Part shown: piece by piece, positions 1 through 8,407 of the stretch
Layout: every line of letters begins with the position of its first letter
Numbering within the stretch: the stretch's first letter is position 1
Assembly (NCBI RefSeq): GCF_002291145.1
Contig: NZ_NTGE01000084.1
Location: forward strand, 67,443 to 131,442
DNA length: 64,000 nt
From: Streptomyces sp. SA15
Lineage (GTDB): Bacteria > Actinomycetota > Actinomycetes > Streptomycetales > Streptomycetaceae
Direction of reading: 5' to 3'
The notes under the pieces: generated by a model
Seen by the model: only the letters and a program-made list of their open reading frames with translations
Database searches by the model: none
Told to the model about the DNA's origin: nothing
Translations under genes and position numbers: made by a program

Positions 1-1061
1 GCCATGGCCGTACCCCGGGTCTTGGTCGCCTCGGCCTCGGCGCCCGCGGCCGTCTTGACCCGGGTCGCCTCGGCCGCGGCCGCCAGCTCCGTCTCCTTCG
101 CCTTGGCCTCGGCCGCCGAGATCCGCGCGTCGCGCTCGGCCTCGGCCAGCGTGCGCTTCTCGTAGGCCTGCGCGTCCGCGGGCTTGCGGACGTCTGCCTG
201 GAGTTGCTGCTCACGCCGGTGGGCTTCCAGCTCGGCGACCCGCGTCTCCTGGACGACGACCTCCTGCCGGGCCGCGGCGTCGGCGAGCGGACCGGCCTGC
301 CGGGCCTTCGCACCCGCCTTGTCGCGCTCGGCCTGATAGCCGGCCTGGAGGATCTCGCTGTCCCGGGTCGCCTCCGCCATCCGCGCGAACGACTGCTGCT
401 CGGCCTCGGTGGCCAGCCGGTTCGCCTCCGCCTGCGCGATCCGCGCGTCCCGCTGGACCGCCGCCGCGTGCGGCATCGCCAGGTTCTGGATGTACCCGGT
501 CGGGTCCTCGATCTCGTGGATCTGCAACGAGTCCACGATCAGGCCCAGCTTCTCCATCTCCGTACCGCAGGCCGCCCGGGTCTGCCCGGTGAGCTTCTCC
601 CGGTCGCGGATCATGTCCTCGACCGTCAACCCGCCCACGATGGACCGCAGATGACCGGCGAAGACGTTGTGCACCCGCTCCGCCATCAGCTTCTGCTGGT
701 CGAGGAAACGGCGAGCCGCGTTGGCGATCGACACGAAGTCGTCGCCCACCTTGAAGATGACCACGCCCCGCACCTTGAGCGGAATGCCCTGGTGGGTCAC
801 GCAGTCCACATGCAGTTCGGTCTCGTTCAGATCGAGCGACAGCTTGCGCACCGCCTGCACACCGGGCAGCACCAGCGTGCCGCGCCCGGTGACGATGCGG
901 AACCCCATCCCTTCCTCGAGGCCCTCCGTCCGGTGCTTGGAACCGGAGATGATGAGTGCCTCGTTGGGTTCGGCGACCCGCCACATCAACTTGAACAGAC
1001 CGATCACGACGAGAACGGCGAGAAGGGCCGCTCCCGCAACGACGCCGACAACCATCGGCAT
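1..1061 (-). CDS. Flotillin/SPFH-domain membrane protein (3' end outside window)
   Basis: The reading frame opens with a hydrophobic anchor (residues about 3-25, MPMVVGVVAGAALLAVLVV), followed by an SPFH/band-7 domain (NEALIISGSKHRTEG, then KVRGVVIFKVGDD) and a long Ala/Glu/Lys-rich coiled coil with AQAEANRLATEAEQQS and AEAKAKETELAAAAEA repeats. This order is the flotillin plan: proteins that scaffold membrane microdomains. The gene runs off the left edge, so the C-terminus is unseen. I chose ATG 1061 because AGGGGG sits just before it; an in-frame ATG at 1076 with AAGGG upstream is equally possible and adds five residues. The NfeD-like gene upstream on the same strand fits the usual flotillin-NfeD pairing. 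Family assignment is firm; cellular role is known only from relatives. Confidence 0.88.
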   Translation of the reverse strand, partial: MPMVVGVVAGAALLAVLVVIGLFKLMWRVAEPNEALIISGSKHRTEGLEEGMGFRIVTGRGTLVLPGVQAVRKLSLDLNETELHVDCVTHQGIPLKVRGVVIFKVGDDFVSIANAARRFLDQQKLMAERVHNVFAGHLRSIVGGLTVEDMIRDREKLTGQTRAACGTEMEKLGLIVDSLQIHEIEDPTGYIQNLAMPHAAAVQRDARIAQAEANRLATEAEQQSFARMAEATRDSEILQAGYQAERDKAGAKARQAGPLADAAARQEVVVQETRVAELEAHRREQQLQADVRKPADAQAYEKRTLAEAERDARISAAEAKAKETELAAAAEATRVKTAAGAEAEATKTRGTAM

Positions 1062-1194
1062 ACGCCCCCTTTGCATGGTGCCCTTTCGGCACCGAACGAA
1101 GGGAGTGTGCGCCCGGGCGACGCCCGGGTACAGACGCGGGCCGATCCTTGTCGAAACCTTGACACAAACAGCTCTCACCTGCGGCGCAGCGGGC

Positions 1195-1413
1195 TCAACT
1201 GTCGTACGCCGCCTGGACGTAGACCGTTCTCGGCGGCAGGTACTCCACGACCATCACCACCGTGCCCCGCTCGATGCGGTCAGTGCCGGAGGCGGGGTAG
1301 GCGAGGAAGTGCTCGGCGCCACCACGCACACGGACGATCACCTCGCCGACCAGTCCGGGCCCGATCGTCCCGGTGACCCGTCCCATGAGCCCGACCATCG
1401 ACGCGTCGTCCAT
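1195..1413 (-). CDS. Small NfeD-like (OB-fold) protein, 72 aa
   Basis: A 72-residue protein (MDDASMVGLMGRVTGTIGPG...VVEYLPPRTVYVQ) made of short beta-strand-like segments. The pattern GRVTGTIGPGLVGEVIVRVRGG followed by RGTVVMVVEYLPPRTVYV matches the OB-fold C-terminal domain of NfeD proteins, which partner with flotillins. It lies 133 bp upstream of the flotillin gene and reads the same way, so the two probably form one unit. It lacks the protease and membrane parts of full-length NfeD. The longer open frame upstream of ATG 1413 is not supported, because it would run through the stem-loop at 1426-1480 and into the amidase. Function is inferred from context. Confidence 0.7.
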   Translation of the reverse strand: MDDASMVGLMGRVTGTIGPGLVGEVIVRVRGGAEHFLAYPASGTDRIERGTVVMVVEYLPPRTVYVQAAYDS

Positions 1414-1425
1414 GGGCACAGGGTA

Positions 1426-1480
1426 AGGGGTCCTTGCACTATGAGCGCGCGACCCGGGCTGGCATAGTGCAAGGACCCCT
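1426..1480. terminator. Perfect 18-bp inverted repeat, probable terminator after the amidase
   Basis: Positions 1426-1443 (AGGGGTCCTTGCACTATG) and 1463-1480 are exact reverse complements, separated by 19 bases. The hairpin lies between the 3' end of the amidase gene and the start of the NfeD-like gene, both on the minus strand, which suits a factor-independent terminator. There is no clear T-run, as is common in actinomycetes. Thirteen bases of the arm (AGGGGTCCTTGCA) recur at 14270-14282, so it may be a dispersed element. A regulatory role for the NfeD-flotillin unit is also possible. Confidence 0.55.
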
Positions 1481-1508
1481 AAGGGCCGAACGCCTTGTCC
1501 GAACGCCC

Positions 1509-2930
1509 TTATGCAGCGGGGGAATCCGAGGCGACCGGCTGCGGCCATGCCTCGTGCCAGCGCAGCTCCGCCTCCAACTGGGCGGCCAGACAGACGAGCA
1601 GCGGCTCGCTGTTCGCCGGCCCGAGGAGCTGGGCGCCGACCGGCAGCCCGCCGGCGACGAAACCGGCGGGGACATTGACGCCCGGCCAGCCCAGCACGTT
1701 CCACGGCCAGGCGTAGGGGCAGGCGGCGATCATCGCGCGGTCCGTGGCGAAGCCGTTGAGATGCAGCAGCGCGCCGATGCGCGGCGGGGGAGCGGCCGTC
1801 GTCGGCGCGAGGATCGCGTCGTACGTCTCGAAGAACACGCCGATACGGCGTTGCAGGGCCGCCTCGGCGCGCCGGGCCGCCCGCAGCGGGGCGCCGCCGA
1901 GCAGTTCGCCCAGCCGGGCGGCCTCGCGGGTGCGGCGGTCGAGGAGCGCGGGGAAGGGCGTCTCGCGGACCCGCTCGGCGATCCCGGCGGTGGCGCGCGG
2001 CACGAAGGTCAGCCCGATCTGGCCGTACGGTGGATCGGCCTCGACGACCGTATGCCCCAAGTCGCTGAGTTTCTCGGCGAGTTGGACGACCTGGGCTCGT
2101 ACCTCCGGCTGGAGTCGGGCGGGCACGGCGGTGAACGGCGGCTTAAGGGCGAGCGCGATGCGCAGTCGGCCGGGGTCACGGCCCACCGCCTCCGAGGCGT
2201 TCACGGCCGGCGGCCGGTGCGGGTCGAGCTCGTGGTTGCCGCTCGCCGCGTCCAGGAGCAGGGCCGCGTCGGCGACCGTGCGGGCGAGGGTGCCGTTGAC
2301 CGTGATGCCCTGGAAGGACTCGCCGCGCGGCCAGGTCGAGATCCGGCCGCGCTGTGGCTTGATGCCGATGAGATGGGTCCAGGAGGCCGGGATCCGCACC
2401 GACCCGGCTCCGTCCGAGCCGAGCGCGGCGGGCACGAGACCGGCGGCGACCGCGGCGGCCGAGCCGCCGGACGAGCCGCCCGGGGTGTGCTCGGGGCTCC
2501 ACGGATTGCGGGTCGCGCCGAAGGCCGGCCCCTCGGTGAAGGGCCACTGCCCGAACTCGCAGGTGTTGGTCTTGCCGATGATCACGGCTCCGGCCGCGCG
2601 CAGCCGCCGTACCGCCTCGCCGTCCTCGGCGACCGGCGGGAACTCACCCTGACAGCCGAACGCGGTCGGCTCGCCCGCCACGTCCATGTCGTCCTTGACG
2701 GCCACCGGCACTCCGAGGAGCGGCTTTCGCATCCCGGCGGCCAGTTCCTCGTCCGCCGCCTCCGCCTCGGCGAGCGCCGCCTCGGCCCGTACGATCCGGA
2801 AGGCGTTCAGGGAGCCTTGCGTGGCCTCGATCCGCGCCAGGGCCCGCTCCACGAGCGCCTGGGAGGTCAGCTCCCCGTCGGCCAGGGCACGGGCGGACTC
2901 AGCGAGGCCTGCGGAACGGTCTGGCGTCAT
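1509..2930 (-). CDS. Amidase (amidase-signature family)
   Basis: A 473-residue serine hydrolase of the amidase-signature family, which hydrolyses carboxamides by a Ser-cisSer-Lys triad. The visible residues are K79 (GVPVAVKDDMDV), the cis-Ser S153 in TPGGSSGGSAAAVAAGL, and the nucleophile S177 in GSDGAGSVRIPAS. The length is normal for stand-alone amidases. ATG 2930 is preceded by GGAGG at eight bases; a GTG nine bases upstream would overlap that ribosome site. There is no signal peptide, so it is cytoplasmic. It is not GatA, since gatB/gatC are absent, and the substrate cannot be told from sequence. It reads alone, with the stem-loop at 1426-1480 behind it. Confidence 0.9.
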   Translation of the reverse strand: MTPDRSAGLAESARALADGELTSQALVERALARIEATQGSLNAFRIVRAEAALAEAEAADEELAAGMRKPLLGVPVAVKDDMDVAGEPTAFGCQGEFPPVAEDGEAVRRLRAAGAVIIGKTNTCEFGQWPFTEGPAFGATRNPWSPEHTPGGSSGGSAAAVAAGLVPAALGSDGAGSVRIPASWTHLIGIKPQRGRISTWPRGESFQGITVNGTLARTVADAALLLDAASGNHELDPHRPPAVNASEAVGRDPGRLRIALALKPPFTAVPARLQPEVRAQVVQLAEKLSDLGHTVVEADPPYGQIGLTFVPRATAGIAERVRETPFPALLDRRTREAARLGELLGGAPLRAARRAEAALQRRIGVFFETYDAILAPTTAAPPPRIGALLHLNGFATDRAMIAACPYAWPWNVLGWPGVNVPAGFVAGGLPVGAQLLGPANSEPLLVCLAAQLEAELRWHEAWPQPVASDSPAA

Positions 2931-3214
2931 GCGGTCCACCTCCGGAAAACGCGTTGTCTACCGAACGGTAACGTCCGGGAGGGCCCGGTGGAACGACCCT
3001 GGCGGGACTGGAACTCCGGCAGCGGACTCGGCCGGCCGCCACAGCCTTTCCACAGGGCCTGCAAGGTCCTGCTCAAACCATTGACGCACTGTTGCCCCAG
3101 CTCTACCTTCTGACCGACTTTCCGAACCTAGTTCGGAATTTCGAACACGCTGCGCATGTGAGCCGCATGAGATCGCGCCGCAAGAAGCCGTAAGAGTCCG
3201 AGGGAGAGCCGCCC

Positions 3215-4609
3215 GTGACCACCAGACCCCCCACGCCGCCACCGTCCCGCCGCACCCTGCTGCGCGGGCTGGCCGCCCTGCCGGCCTCGGCCGTCCTGCT
3301 GGGCGAGATGCCCGGCCTGCTCGGCACGGCCCTGGCCGCCGCCCCGCCGAGCGGCTCCGCCACCCGCTACACCATCGTGCCGTTCCTCAACAGCAACGAC
3401 GGCACCGTGAACGTCTACCAGTCCGACGACGCCACCGACTTCCGGCTCGCCAAGTCGTCGGCCTACACCCCGCCCAGCAACCGCATCCGCGACGCGAGCA
3501 TCCTCAAGCACACGAACGGCTACTACTACATCACCTACACCACGCACACCTGGCAGGACCCGAGCACCACGATCGGCTTCGCCCGCAGCACCGACCGGGT
3601 CAACTGGACCTTCCTGTACGACTACACGGTTCCGATCGCCAACCTGTCCCGGGCGTGGGCGCCGGAGTGGTTCGTCGACAGCGACGGCAGCGTGAACGTC
3701 ATCGTGTCCTGCTCGACGACGAACGACGAGTGGATCTTCACGCCGTACCTGCTGAGAGCCACCAACTCGGCGCTCACGGCGTGGAGTTCACCGGTGGCCC
3801 TCTCCGGCATCGGCGCGAACCACATCGACACGTACATCGTGAAGATCGGCTCCACCTACCACGCCTTCACGAAGAACGAGACGACCAAGTACATCGAGTA
3901 CGCGACGGCCTCCCGGCTCACCGGCCCCTACACCATCAGCAGGACGGGCAACTGGGCGGGCTGGGGCAGCTACCGCGAGGGCCCGGCGCTGGTGCAGCTC
4001 GACAACGGCGGCTGGCGGATCTTCTTCGACGGCTACGGCGACGGCACCTACTACTACAGCGACAGCTACGACACCTTCGCCACCTGGTCGGCCCCGGCCG
4101 CCCTGCCCGTCGTCTCCGGCACGGCACGCCACTTCACGGTGATCAAGGAGACGGTCTCCGGCGGCCCGAGCCTGGCGAAGAACGTCACCCGCTCCTTCCG
4201 TTCGGCCAACTTCTCCACCCGCTACTGGCAGTCGCAGTCCTCCCTGCTCAACCTCCCCGTGGTGAGCGGCTCCAGCACGACCGCCGAGAAGCAGGCCTCC
4301 ACCTTCACGGTCGTGGCCGGCCTCGCGGACTCGGGCGGCTACTCCTTCCGGGACACCGCCGGCAACTACCTGCGCCACTGGGACTTCCGCGCCCGCTTCG
4401 ACGCGAACGACGGCACGACGACGTTCGCCAGGGACGCGACGTTCATCGCCCGCACGGGCACGACGAGCGGTTCGCTCCGCTTCGAGTCGTACAACTATCC
4501 CGGGTACTACCTGCGCCACTACAACTACCAGTTGAGGGTGGAGCGGACGAACGGGACGGATCTGTTCCGGCAGGACAGTTCGTTCGTGCCGGTGGCAGCC
4601 TGGGCCTGA
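3215..4609 (+). CDS. Secreted GH43-type glycosidase with AbfB (CBM42) domain
   Basis: A 464-residue exported protein. Residues 1-45 form a twin-arginine signal (SRRTLLRGLAALPASAVLLG...ALAAA). Residues about 50-310 show the five-bladed beta-propeller pattern of GH43-like arabinanases (RIRDASILKHTNGYYYITYTTH, AWAPEWFVDSDG, YREGPALVQLDNGGWRIFFDGY). Residues about 325-460 match an AbfB arabinose-binding domain (SFRSANFSTRYWQ, FRDTAGNYLRHWDF, RFESYNYPGYYLRHYNYQLRV). It probably trims plant arabinan or arabinoxylan outside the cell. The GTG start follows GGGAGAG. It has no operon partners; the pectate lyase at 42.3 kb and GH42 enzyme at 57 kb point to the same plant-polymer lifestyle. The exact linkage cleaved is not known. 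Confidence 0.85.
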   Translation: MTTRPPTPPPSRRTLLRGLAALPASAVLLGEMPGLLGTALAAAPPSGSATRYTIVPFLNSNDGTVNVYQSDDATDFRLAKSSAYTPPSNRIRDASILKHTNGYYYITYTTHTWQDPSTTIGFARSTDRVNWTFLYDYTVPIANLSRAWAPEWFVDSDGSVNVIVSCSTTNDEWIFTPYLLRATNSALTAWSSPVALSGIGANHIDTYIVKIGSTYHAFTKNETTKYIEYATASRLTGPYTISRTGNWAGWGSYREGPALVQLDNGGWRIFFDGYGDGTYYYSDSYDTFATWSAPAALPVVSGTARHFTVIKETVSGGPSLAKNVTRSFRSANFSTRYWQSQSSLLNLPVVSGSSTTAEKQASTFTVVAGLADSGGYSFRDTAGNYLRHWDFRARFDANDGTTTFARDATFIARTGTTSGSLRFESYNYPGYYLRHYNYQLRVERTNGTDLFRQDSSFVPVAAWA

Positions 4610-5474
4610 GCTGGGCCCTTGCTGATCTGGGCAGTGTGCACTGGTTGTGCACTGGGTGGGGCGGCCAAGCCCGGCTGCGGCCCGGGCGTTGAGCATCGGA
4701 TCGAGCCGTCCTCCACGGGAGGAGTGCACTCCCTGGCGTGAAGGCGGGGGCGGGATGAGCGGCCCGAAGAGGCCGACGGACTCCTCGTGGCGCATACCCC
4801 CCAACTCCTGCCAGGATCAGTCGCCGAGATTCTGATGGACGCGGCCGACAACTTCCCCGCCAGAAACTGGGGTGTGCGGGAGTTCGTACGGCGGGTGGCG
4901 GATGCCACCGGGGATGACGAGGAGACCGCAGGACCAGCCGTTCCGGGCTGGGCCGGAGGGCAGGACCCGACCTCGTGATCGAGGCGACCCGTTGGGCCGG
5001 GAACGCGGCGGTCGTCACCGGCGACCCCGAAAGTCGTCGGTGACTGTGACGGTCGAGACCGGAGCGCTGACCGTCCGGGAGGGAACCGGAGGGCTCAAAC
5101 CCCTCACCGACGCCGCATGCCCAGGTTGTCGGCTCGGCCCGGTCCATGTCCCAAGGCATCAGCCGACCGGCCCCGGACGTAGTTGCCCTCACCGGTGACG
5201 GCGGCGATCTGTGTCCCGCCCGTTCTCTCGAGCCCGATGTGCTCCCGGGCCTGCGTGCCCGCCGCCCAAGGAACCGCTGATGCAGGCACAGGGGTCGCAG
5301 CGGTCGTCGTAGTGTCGTGGCGCCGCCCGCGCCCATGTGAGCCGGCCATGGTGGCGCGGACTCCCCATCGCCCGGAACCGGTCCGCCATCACCTGGGAGG
5401 CGGAGGTGCCGTAGCCGACCAGCAGGACGTGCGCCGGCTTGCCGCTCCAGGGCGGAGCGCGCAGCCTGGGCGTT
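4610..5474. other. Gene-poor stretch between GH43 and aconitase genes
   Basis: No convincing intact gene. A short plus-strand frame at 4787-4978 (ending ILMDAADNFPARNWGVREFVRRVADATG...) has a protein-like middle but no recognised family. On the minus strand near 5380-5450 a frame reads HVLLVGYGTSASQVMADRF before losing sense, which may be a decayed gene. The tRNA-like fold at 5035-5112 lies here too. The mixed signals suggest leftovers of earlier insertions rather than a functional unit. Confidence 0.5.
5035..5112 (+). other. tRNA-like cloverleaf inverted repeats (possible decayed tRNA)
   Basis: Bases 5035-5041 (CGTCGGT) pair perfectly with 5106-5112 (ACCGACG), and directly inside the 3' strand is a 5-bp stem with a 7-base loop (5089-5093 / 5101-5105, loop CTCAAAC) close to the tRNA T-arm consensus. 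A further 7-bp stem pairs 5048-5054 with 5069-5075. The acceptor-plus-T-arm geometry is tRNA-like, but no proper D-arm or anticodon arm can be drawn, so it is not called as a working tRNA. It could be a degraded tRNA or an unrelated structured RNA. Confidence 0.3.
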
Positions 5475-7529
5475 GTGACGCTCTCCCACGGCACGCTGGC
5501 GCACCGGCTGATCGCCGACCATCTCGTCGACGGGCGGATGGAACCCGGCCAGGAGATCGGCCTGCGGATCGATCAGACGCTCACCCAGGACGCCACCGGC
5601 ACGCTGGTCATGCAGGAGCTGGAGGCGCTCGGGCTGGACCGGGTCCGTACCGAGGTCAGCGTGCAGTACGTCGACCACAACCTGCTCCAGGCGGACGAGC
5701 GCAACGCCGAGGACCACGCCTTCCTGCGCTCCGCCTGCCGCCGCTTCGGGATCTGGTACTCCAAGCCCGGCAACGGCGTCTCCCACCCCACCCACATGCA
5801 CCGCTTCGGCATCCCCGGCAAGACGCTCGCCGGATCCGACTCCCACACCTGCGCCGCCGGGTCGCTCGGCATGCTCGCGCTCGGCACCGGCGGCCTGGAG
5901 GTCGCGCTCGCCATGGCCGGACGGCCCCTGCACGTGACCATGCCGGAGATCTGGGGCATCCGCCTGACCGGCCGACTGCCGGACTGGGTGAGCGCCAAAG
6001 ACGTGGTGCTGGAGCTGCTGCGGCGCCACGGCGTCAAGGGGGCGGTGAACCGGATCCTGGAGTACCACGGCCCGGGCCTTGAGCAGCTGACCGCCATGGA
6101 CCGGCACGTCATCGCCAACATGGGCGCCGAACTGGGAGCCACGACGTCCGTCTTCCCTGCCGACGCCGCGGTGCGTGACTTCCTGCGCGCCGAGGACCGC
6201 GAGGCCGACTTCCGCGAGCTGGCCGTCGGGCCGGACGCCGTCTACGACCTGACCGACGAGATCGACCTCGCCTCGCTCGAACCGCTCATCGCCCGCCCCA
6301 CCTCGCCCGGCAACGTCGTGCCGGTGCGCGAGGTGGCGGGCGAGTCCATCGGGCAAGCCGTCATCGGTTCTTCCGCCAACCCCGGGCTGCGTGACTTCGC
6401 CGTCGCCGCGGCGATCGTCGCCGGCCGTCAGACCCACCCGGCCGTCAGCTTCGACGTCAACCCGACCTCCCGCGAGATCCTCGCCGACCTGACCAAGATG
6501 GGCTCCACCTTCGATCTGATCGCCTCCGGGGCCCGCATCCACCAGGCCGGATGCCTCGGCTGCATCGGCATGGGCCAGGCCCCCGCCCCCGGCCGCAACA
6601 GCCTGCGCACCTTCCCGCGCAACTTCCCCGGCCGCTCCGGCACCGAACAGGACGCGGTGTGGCTGTGCTCCCCGGAGACGGCCGCCGTCTGCGCCCTCAC
6701 AGGCGAGATCACCGACCCCCGCGAGTGGGCGGCCAAGGAGGGCGTGCCCTACCCGCGGCCGCGCCTTCCCGAGCGCGCGTCGGTCAACCGCGCGATGCTC
6801 GAGCCGCCGCTGCCGCCCGAGGAGGCCGCCCGGATCGAACTGGAGCGCGGCCCCAACATTTCCGGCCTGCCCGACTTCGACCCGCTGCCCGACCTGCTGG
6901 AGGGCCCGGTCCTGCTCAAGTGCGGCGACAACGTCTCCACCGACGAGATCTCACCGGCCGGAGCGAAAGCACTGCCGTACCGATCGAACGTCCCGAAGCT
7001 CGCCGAGTTCACCTTCACCCGCATCGACCCGGACTACCCCCGACGCGCCGCCGAACTCGCCACCGACGGCAGGCCCGGCGCGCATGTCGTCATCGGAGGG
7101 GAGAACTACGGCCAGGGCTCCTCCCGCGAGCACGCCGCCATCACCCCACGCCACCTGGGGCTGCGTGCCGTCGTCGCCAAGTCCTACGCCCGCATCCACT
7201 GGCAGAACCTGAGCAACTTCGGCATCCTGCCCCTGGAGTTCGACGATCCGGGCGACTACGACCGCATCGACATCGGCGACCGGCTACGGCTGGACAACCT
7301 CCACACCGCCCTGGCCCCCGGGGCCGAGCCCCACCTGCGGCTGCACAACACCACCAAGGACGAGACCTACCCGGTCCGCCACCACCTCTCCGACGGCCGC
7401 CGCCGCACCGTACTCGCCGGAGGAACGATCGCTGCCCTCGCCCGCGAGGAGCAGCACCCGGGAAGTGCGGGCCCAGAGATTCCGGCCACCCCGGCGGACC
7501 CAGGGAACCTCAGTCACCACAGCGGCTGA
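5475..7529 (+). CDS. Aconitate hydratase-family [4Fe-4S] hydro-lyase, single-chain about 684 aa
   Basis: Isomerises a tricarboxylic acid (citrate/isocitrate type) by dehydration-hydration on an iron-sulphur cluster. Cluster Cys ligands are visible in GSDSHTCAAGSLGMLALG and in the C-x-x-C of AGCLGCIGMGQAP; substrate-site GENYGQGSSREHAA is in the C-terminal swivel domain. It begins VTLSHGTLAHRLIADHLVDG, as relatives do, so I use GTG 5475, although no good ribosome site precedes it and an upstream TTG (5439) is open. At about 684 residues it is shorter than the roughly 900-residue main AcnA of Streptomyces, so it is likely a second aconitase or a paralogue for a related acid (homoaconitate or methyl-aconitate). 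No operon partners. Confidence 0.85.
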   Translation: MTLSHGTLAHRLIADHLVDGRMEPGQEIGLRIDQTLTQDATGTLVMQELEALGLDRVRTEVSVQYVDHNLLQADERNAEDHAFLRSACRRFGIWYSKPGNGVSHPTHMHRFGIPGKTLAGSDSHTCAAGSLGMLALGTGGLEVALAMAGRPLHVTMPEIWGIRLTGRLPDWVSAKDVVLELLRRHGVKGAVNRILEYHGPGLEQLTAMDRHVIANMGAELGATTSVFPADAAVRDFLRAEDREADFRELAVGPDAVYDLTDEIDLASLEPLIARPTSPGNVVPVREVAGESIGQAVIGSSANPGLRDFAVAAAIVAGRQTHPAVSFDVNPTSREILADLTKMGSTFDLIASGARIHQAGCLGCIGMGQAPAPGRNSLRTFPRNFPGRSGTEQDAVWLCSPETAAVCALTGEITDPREWAAKEGVPYPRPRLPERASVNRAMLEPPLPPEEAARIELERGPNISGLPDFDPLPDLLEGPVLLKCGDNVSTDEISPAGAKALPYRSNVPKLAEFTFTRIDPDYPRRAAELATDGRPGAHVVIGGENYGQGSSREHAAITPRHLGLRAVVAKSYARIHWQNLSNFGILPLEFDDPGDYDRIDIGDRLRLDNLHTALAPGAEPHLRLHNTTKDETYPVRHHLSDGRRRTVLAGGTIAALAREEQHPGSAGPEIPATPADPGNLSHHSG

Positions 7530-7591
7530 CCCGGCCACCGCCCGTGCGTCTGCTCACCCCTCGGGGGCTGCACCGCGTGCGTAGAGCTCGA

Positions 7592-8023
7592 TCAGGCAGC
7601 CGGCTGAAGGAGCAGTGCGCGGATGTCGTGCGGAAGTTGCTCCAGCGCCGCCTCCAGTTGACCGGGAGAGACGTGGTCGCGTACGACGGCGGTGACCACG
7701 GGAACGATCCGGGGCACGTCTTCGGCAGCGACCTTGGCCTCCTTGACGAACCGGTTCACGTAGCCTTCGCGGCCGTACTTGACGGGTACGGCGCTGGGGT
7801 CCCAGCCGTCGTAGTAGGCGCCCCGCAGCAGGTCGGGAAGCTGCGCGGCGAAGTGGGCGGCCACGTCGACGGTGACCCGGTCGCGGAGCGTATGCAGCCA
7901 GGCGCGCAACACCCGGTGGGCGAGGTGGCGGTCCTCCGTCCCCAGGGCTTCGCACACCGCTTTCAACCAGATGTTGGCGGTGTGGATGGCGTGCTCGAAG
8001 TCGGTTGGATGTGTGGGAGGCAT
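7592..8023 (-). CDS. DUF2267-domain protein, 143 aa
   Basis: A cytoplasmic helical protein with the DUF2267 pattern: FEHAIHTANIWLKAVCEALG, HRVLRAWLHTLRDRVTVDVAAHFAAQLPDLLRGAYYDGWDP, and a C-terminal repeat RIVPVVTAVVRDHVSPGQLEAALEQLPHDIRALL. The family has no settled biochemical role but often occurs in stress and dormancy clusters. It is divergent from the nicotinate phosphoribosyltransferase gene, sharing a 384-bp intergenic region, and it is convergent with the aconitase gene. Family call is firm; role is inference from neighbours. Confidence 0.85.
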   Translation of the reverse strand: MPPTHPTDFEHAIHTANIWLKAVCEALGTEDRHLAHRVLRAWLHTLRDRVTVDVAAHFAAQLPDLLRGAYYDGWDPSAVPVKYGREGYVNRFVKEAKVAAEDVPRIVPVVTAVVRDHVSPGQLEAALEQLPHDIRALLLQPAA

Positions 8024-8407
8024 CGGGGTTGCCCTTCCGGTCTTCCGTGGCGCCCATGCGCTTCAGGGATTGCCGTGCCTGGCGGGCGGGCGGTGTTCGG
8101 CACTGGGAATGGCCGGCTCGATCGGATGTGGCGAGGGCGCGGGTCGTGGTTACCTGCCCGGTGTCGGTACCCCATGCCCTGCATGAGGGCACGCGGTGGC
8201 TTCCCCTTCCTCCCCTGGGTTTCCATGCTGGGACGGACATAACTGGTTGCCAGCATCGTCGGGCTCGCAGGAGGGCGCCGCTTGCTGGTGTCGGCCCTCT
8301 CCGCGCGCTTCCGTCCGTGATGCTTCAGTCGCTTCGGTCCATGACACGCGGAAACCCGCAAGGCAGGACATGCGATACCCGCAAGGGGGGCCGAGGAGGT
8401 GACGCTG
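8024..8407. other. Divergent promoter region between DUF2267 and pncB-like genes
   Basis: 384 bp with no gene. It must hold both divergent promoters. The clearest element is the dyad at 8175-8191. I searched by eye for a DosR/OsdR-type box and saw no convincing copy. Confidence 0.5.
8175..8191. promoter_or_regulatory. 17-bp dyad TGCCCT-N5-AGGGCA, candidate operator
   Basis: A perfect 6-5-6 inverted repeat in the divergent region upstream of the nicotinate phosphoribosyltransferase gene and the DUF2267 gene. Its position suits a shared regulator. The binding protein is unknown. Confidence 0.35.

Noticed and set aside
211..1167. Long minus-strand open frame over the flotillin gene
   Set aside because: Composition is Arg/Gly/Pro-rich with no family pattern; the SPFH protein in another minus-strand frame explains the region.
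1195..1704. Longer version of the NfeD-like gene
   Set aside because: It would read through a strong hairpin and the end of the amidase; the conserved part starts at 1413.
5035..5112. Calling a functional tRNA gene
   Set aside because: No plausible D-arm or anticodon arm could be drawn, so only a tRNA-like fold is reported.
4443..6542. 699-codon minus-strand frame across GH43 and aconitase genes
   Set aside because: Antiparallel to two well-supported genes and low-complexity in sequence; a shadow.
8024..8407. DosR/OsdR-type box upstream of the nicotinate phosphoribosyltransferase gene
   Set aside because: No sequence close to the GGGACT-type dyad could be found by eye; only an unrelated 6-5-6 dyad is present.
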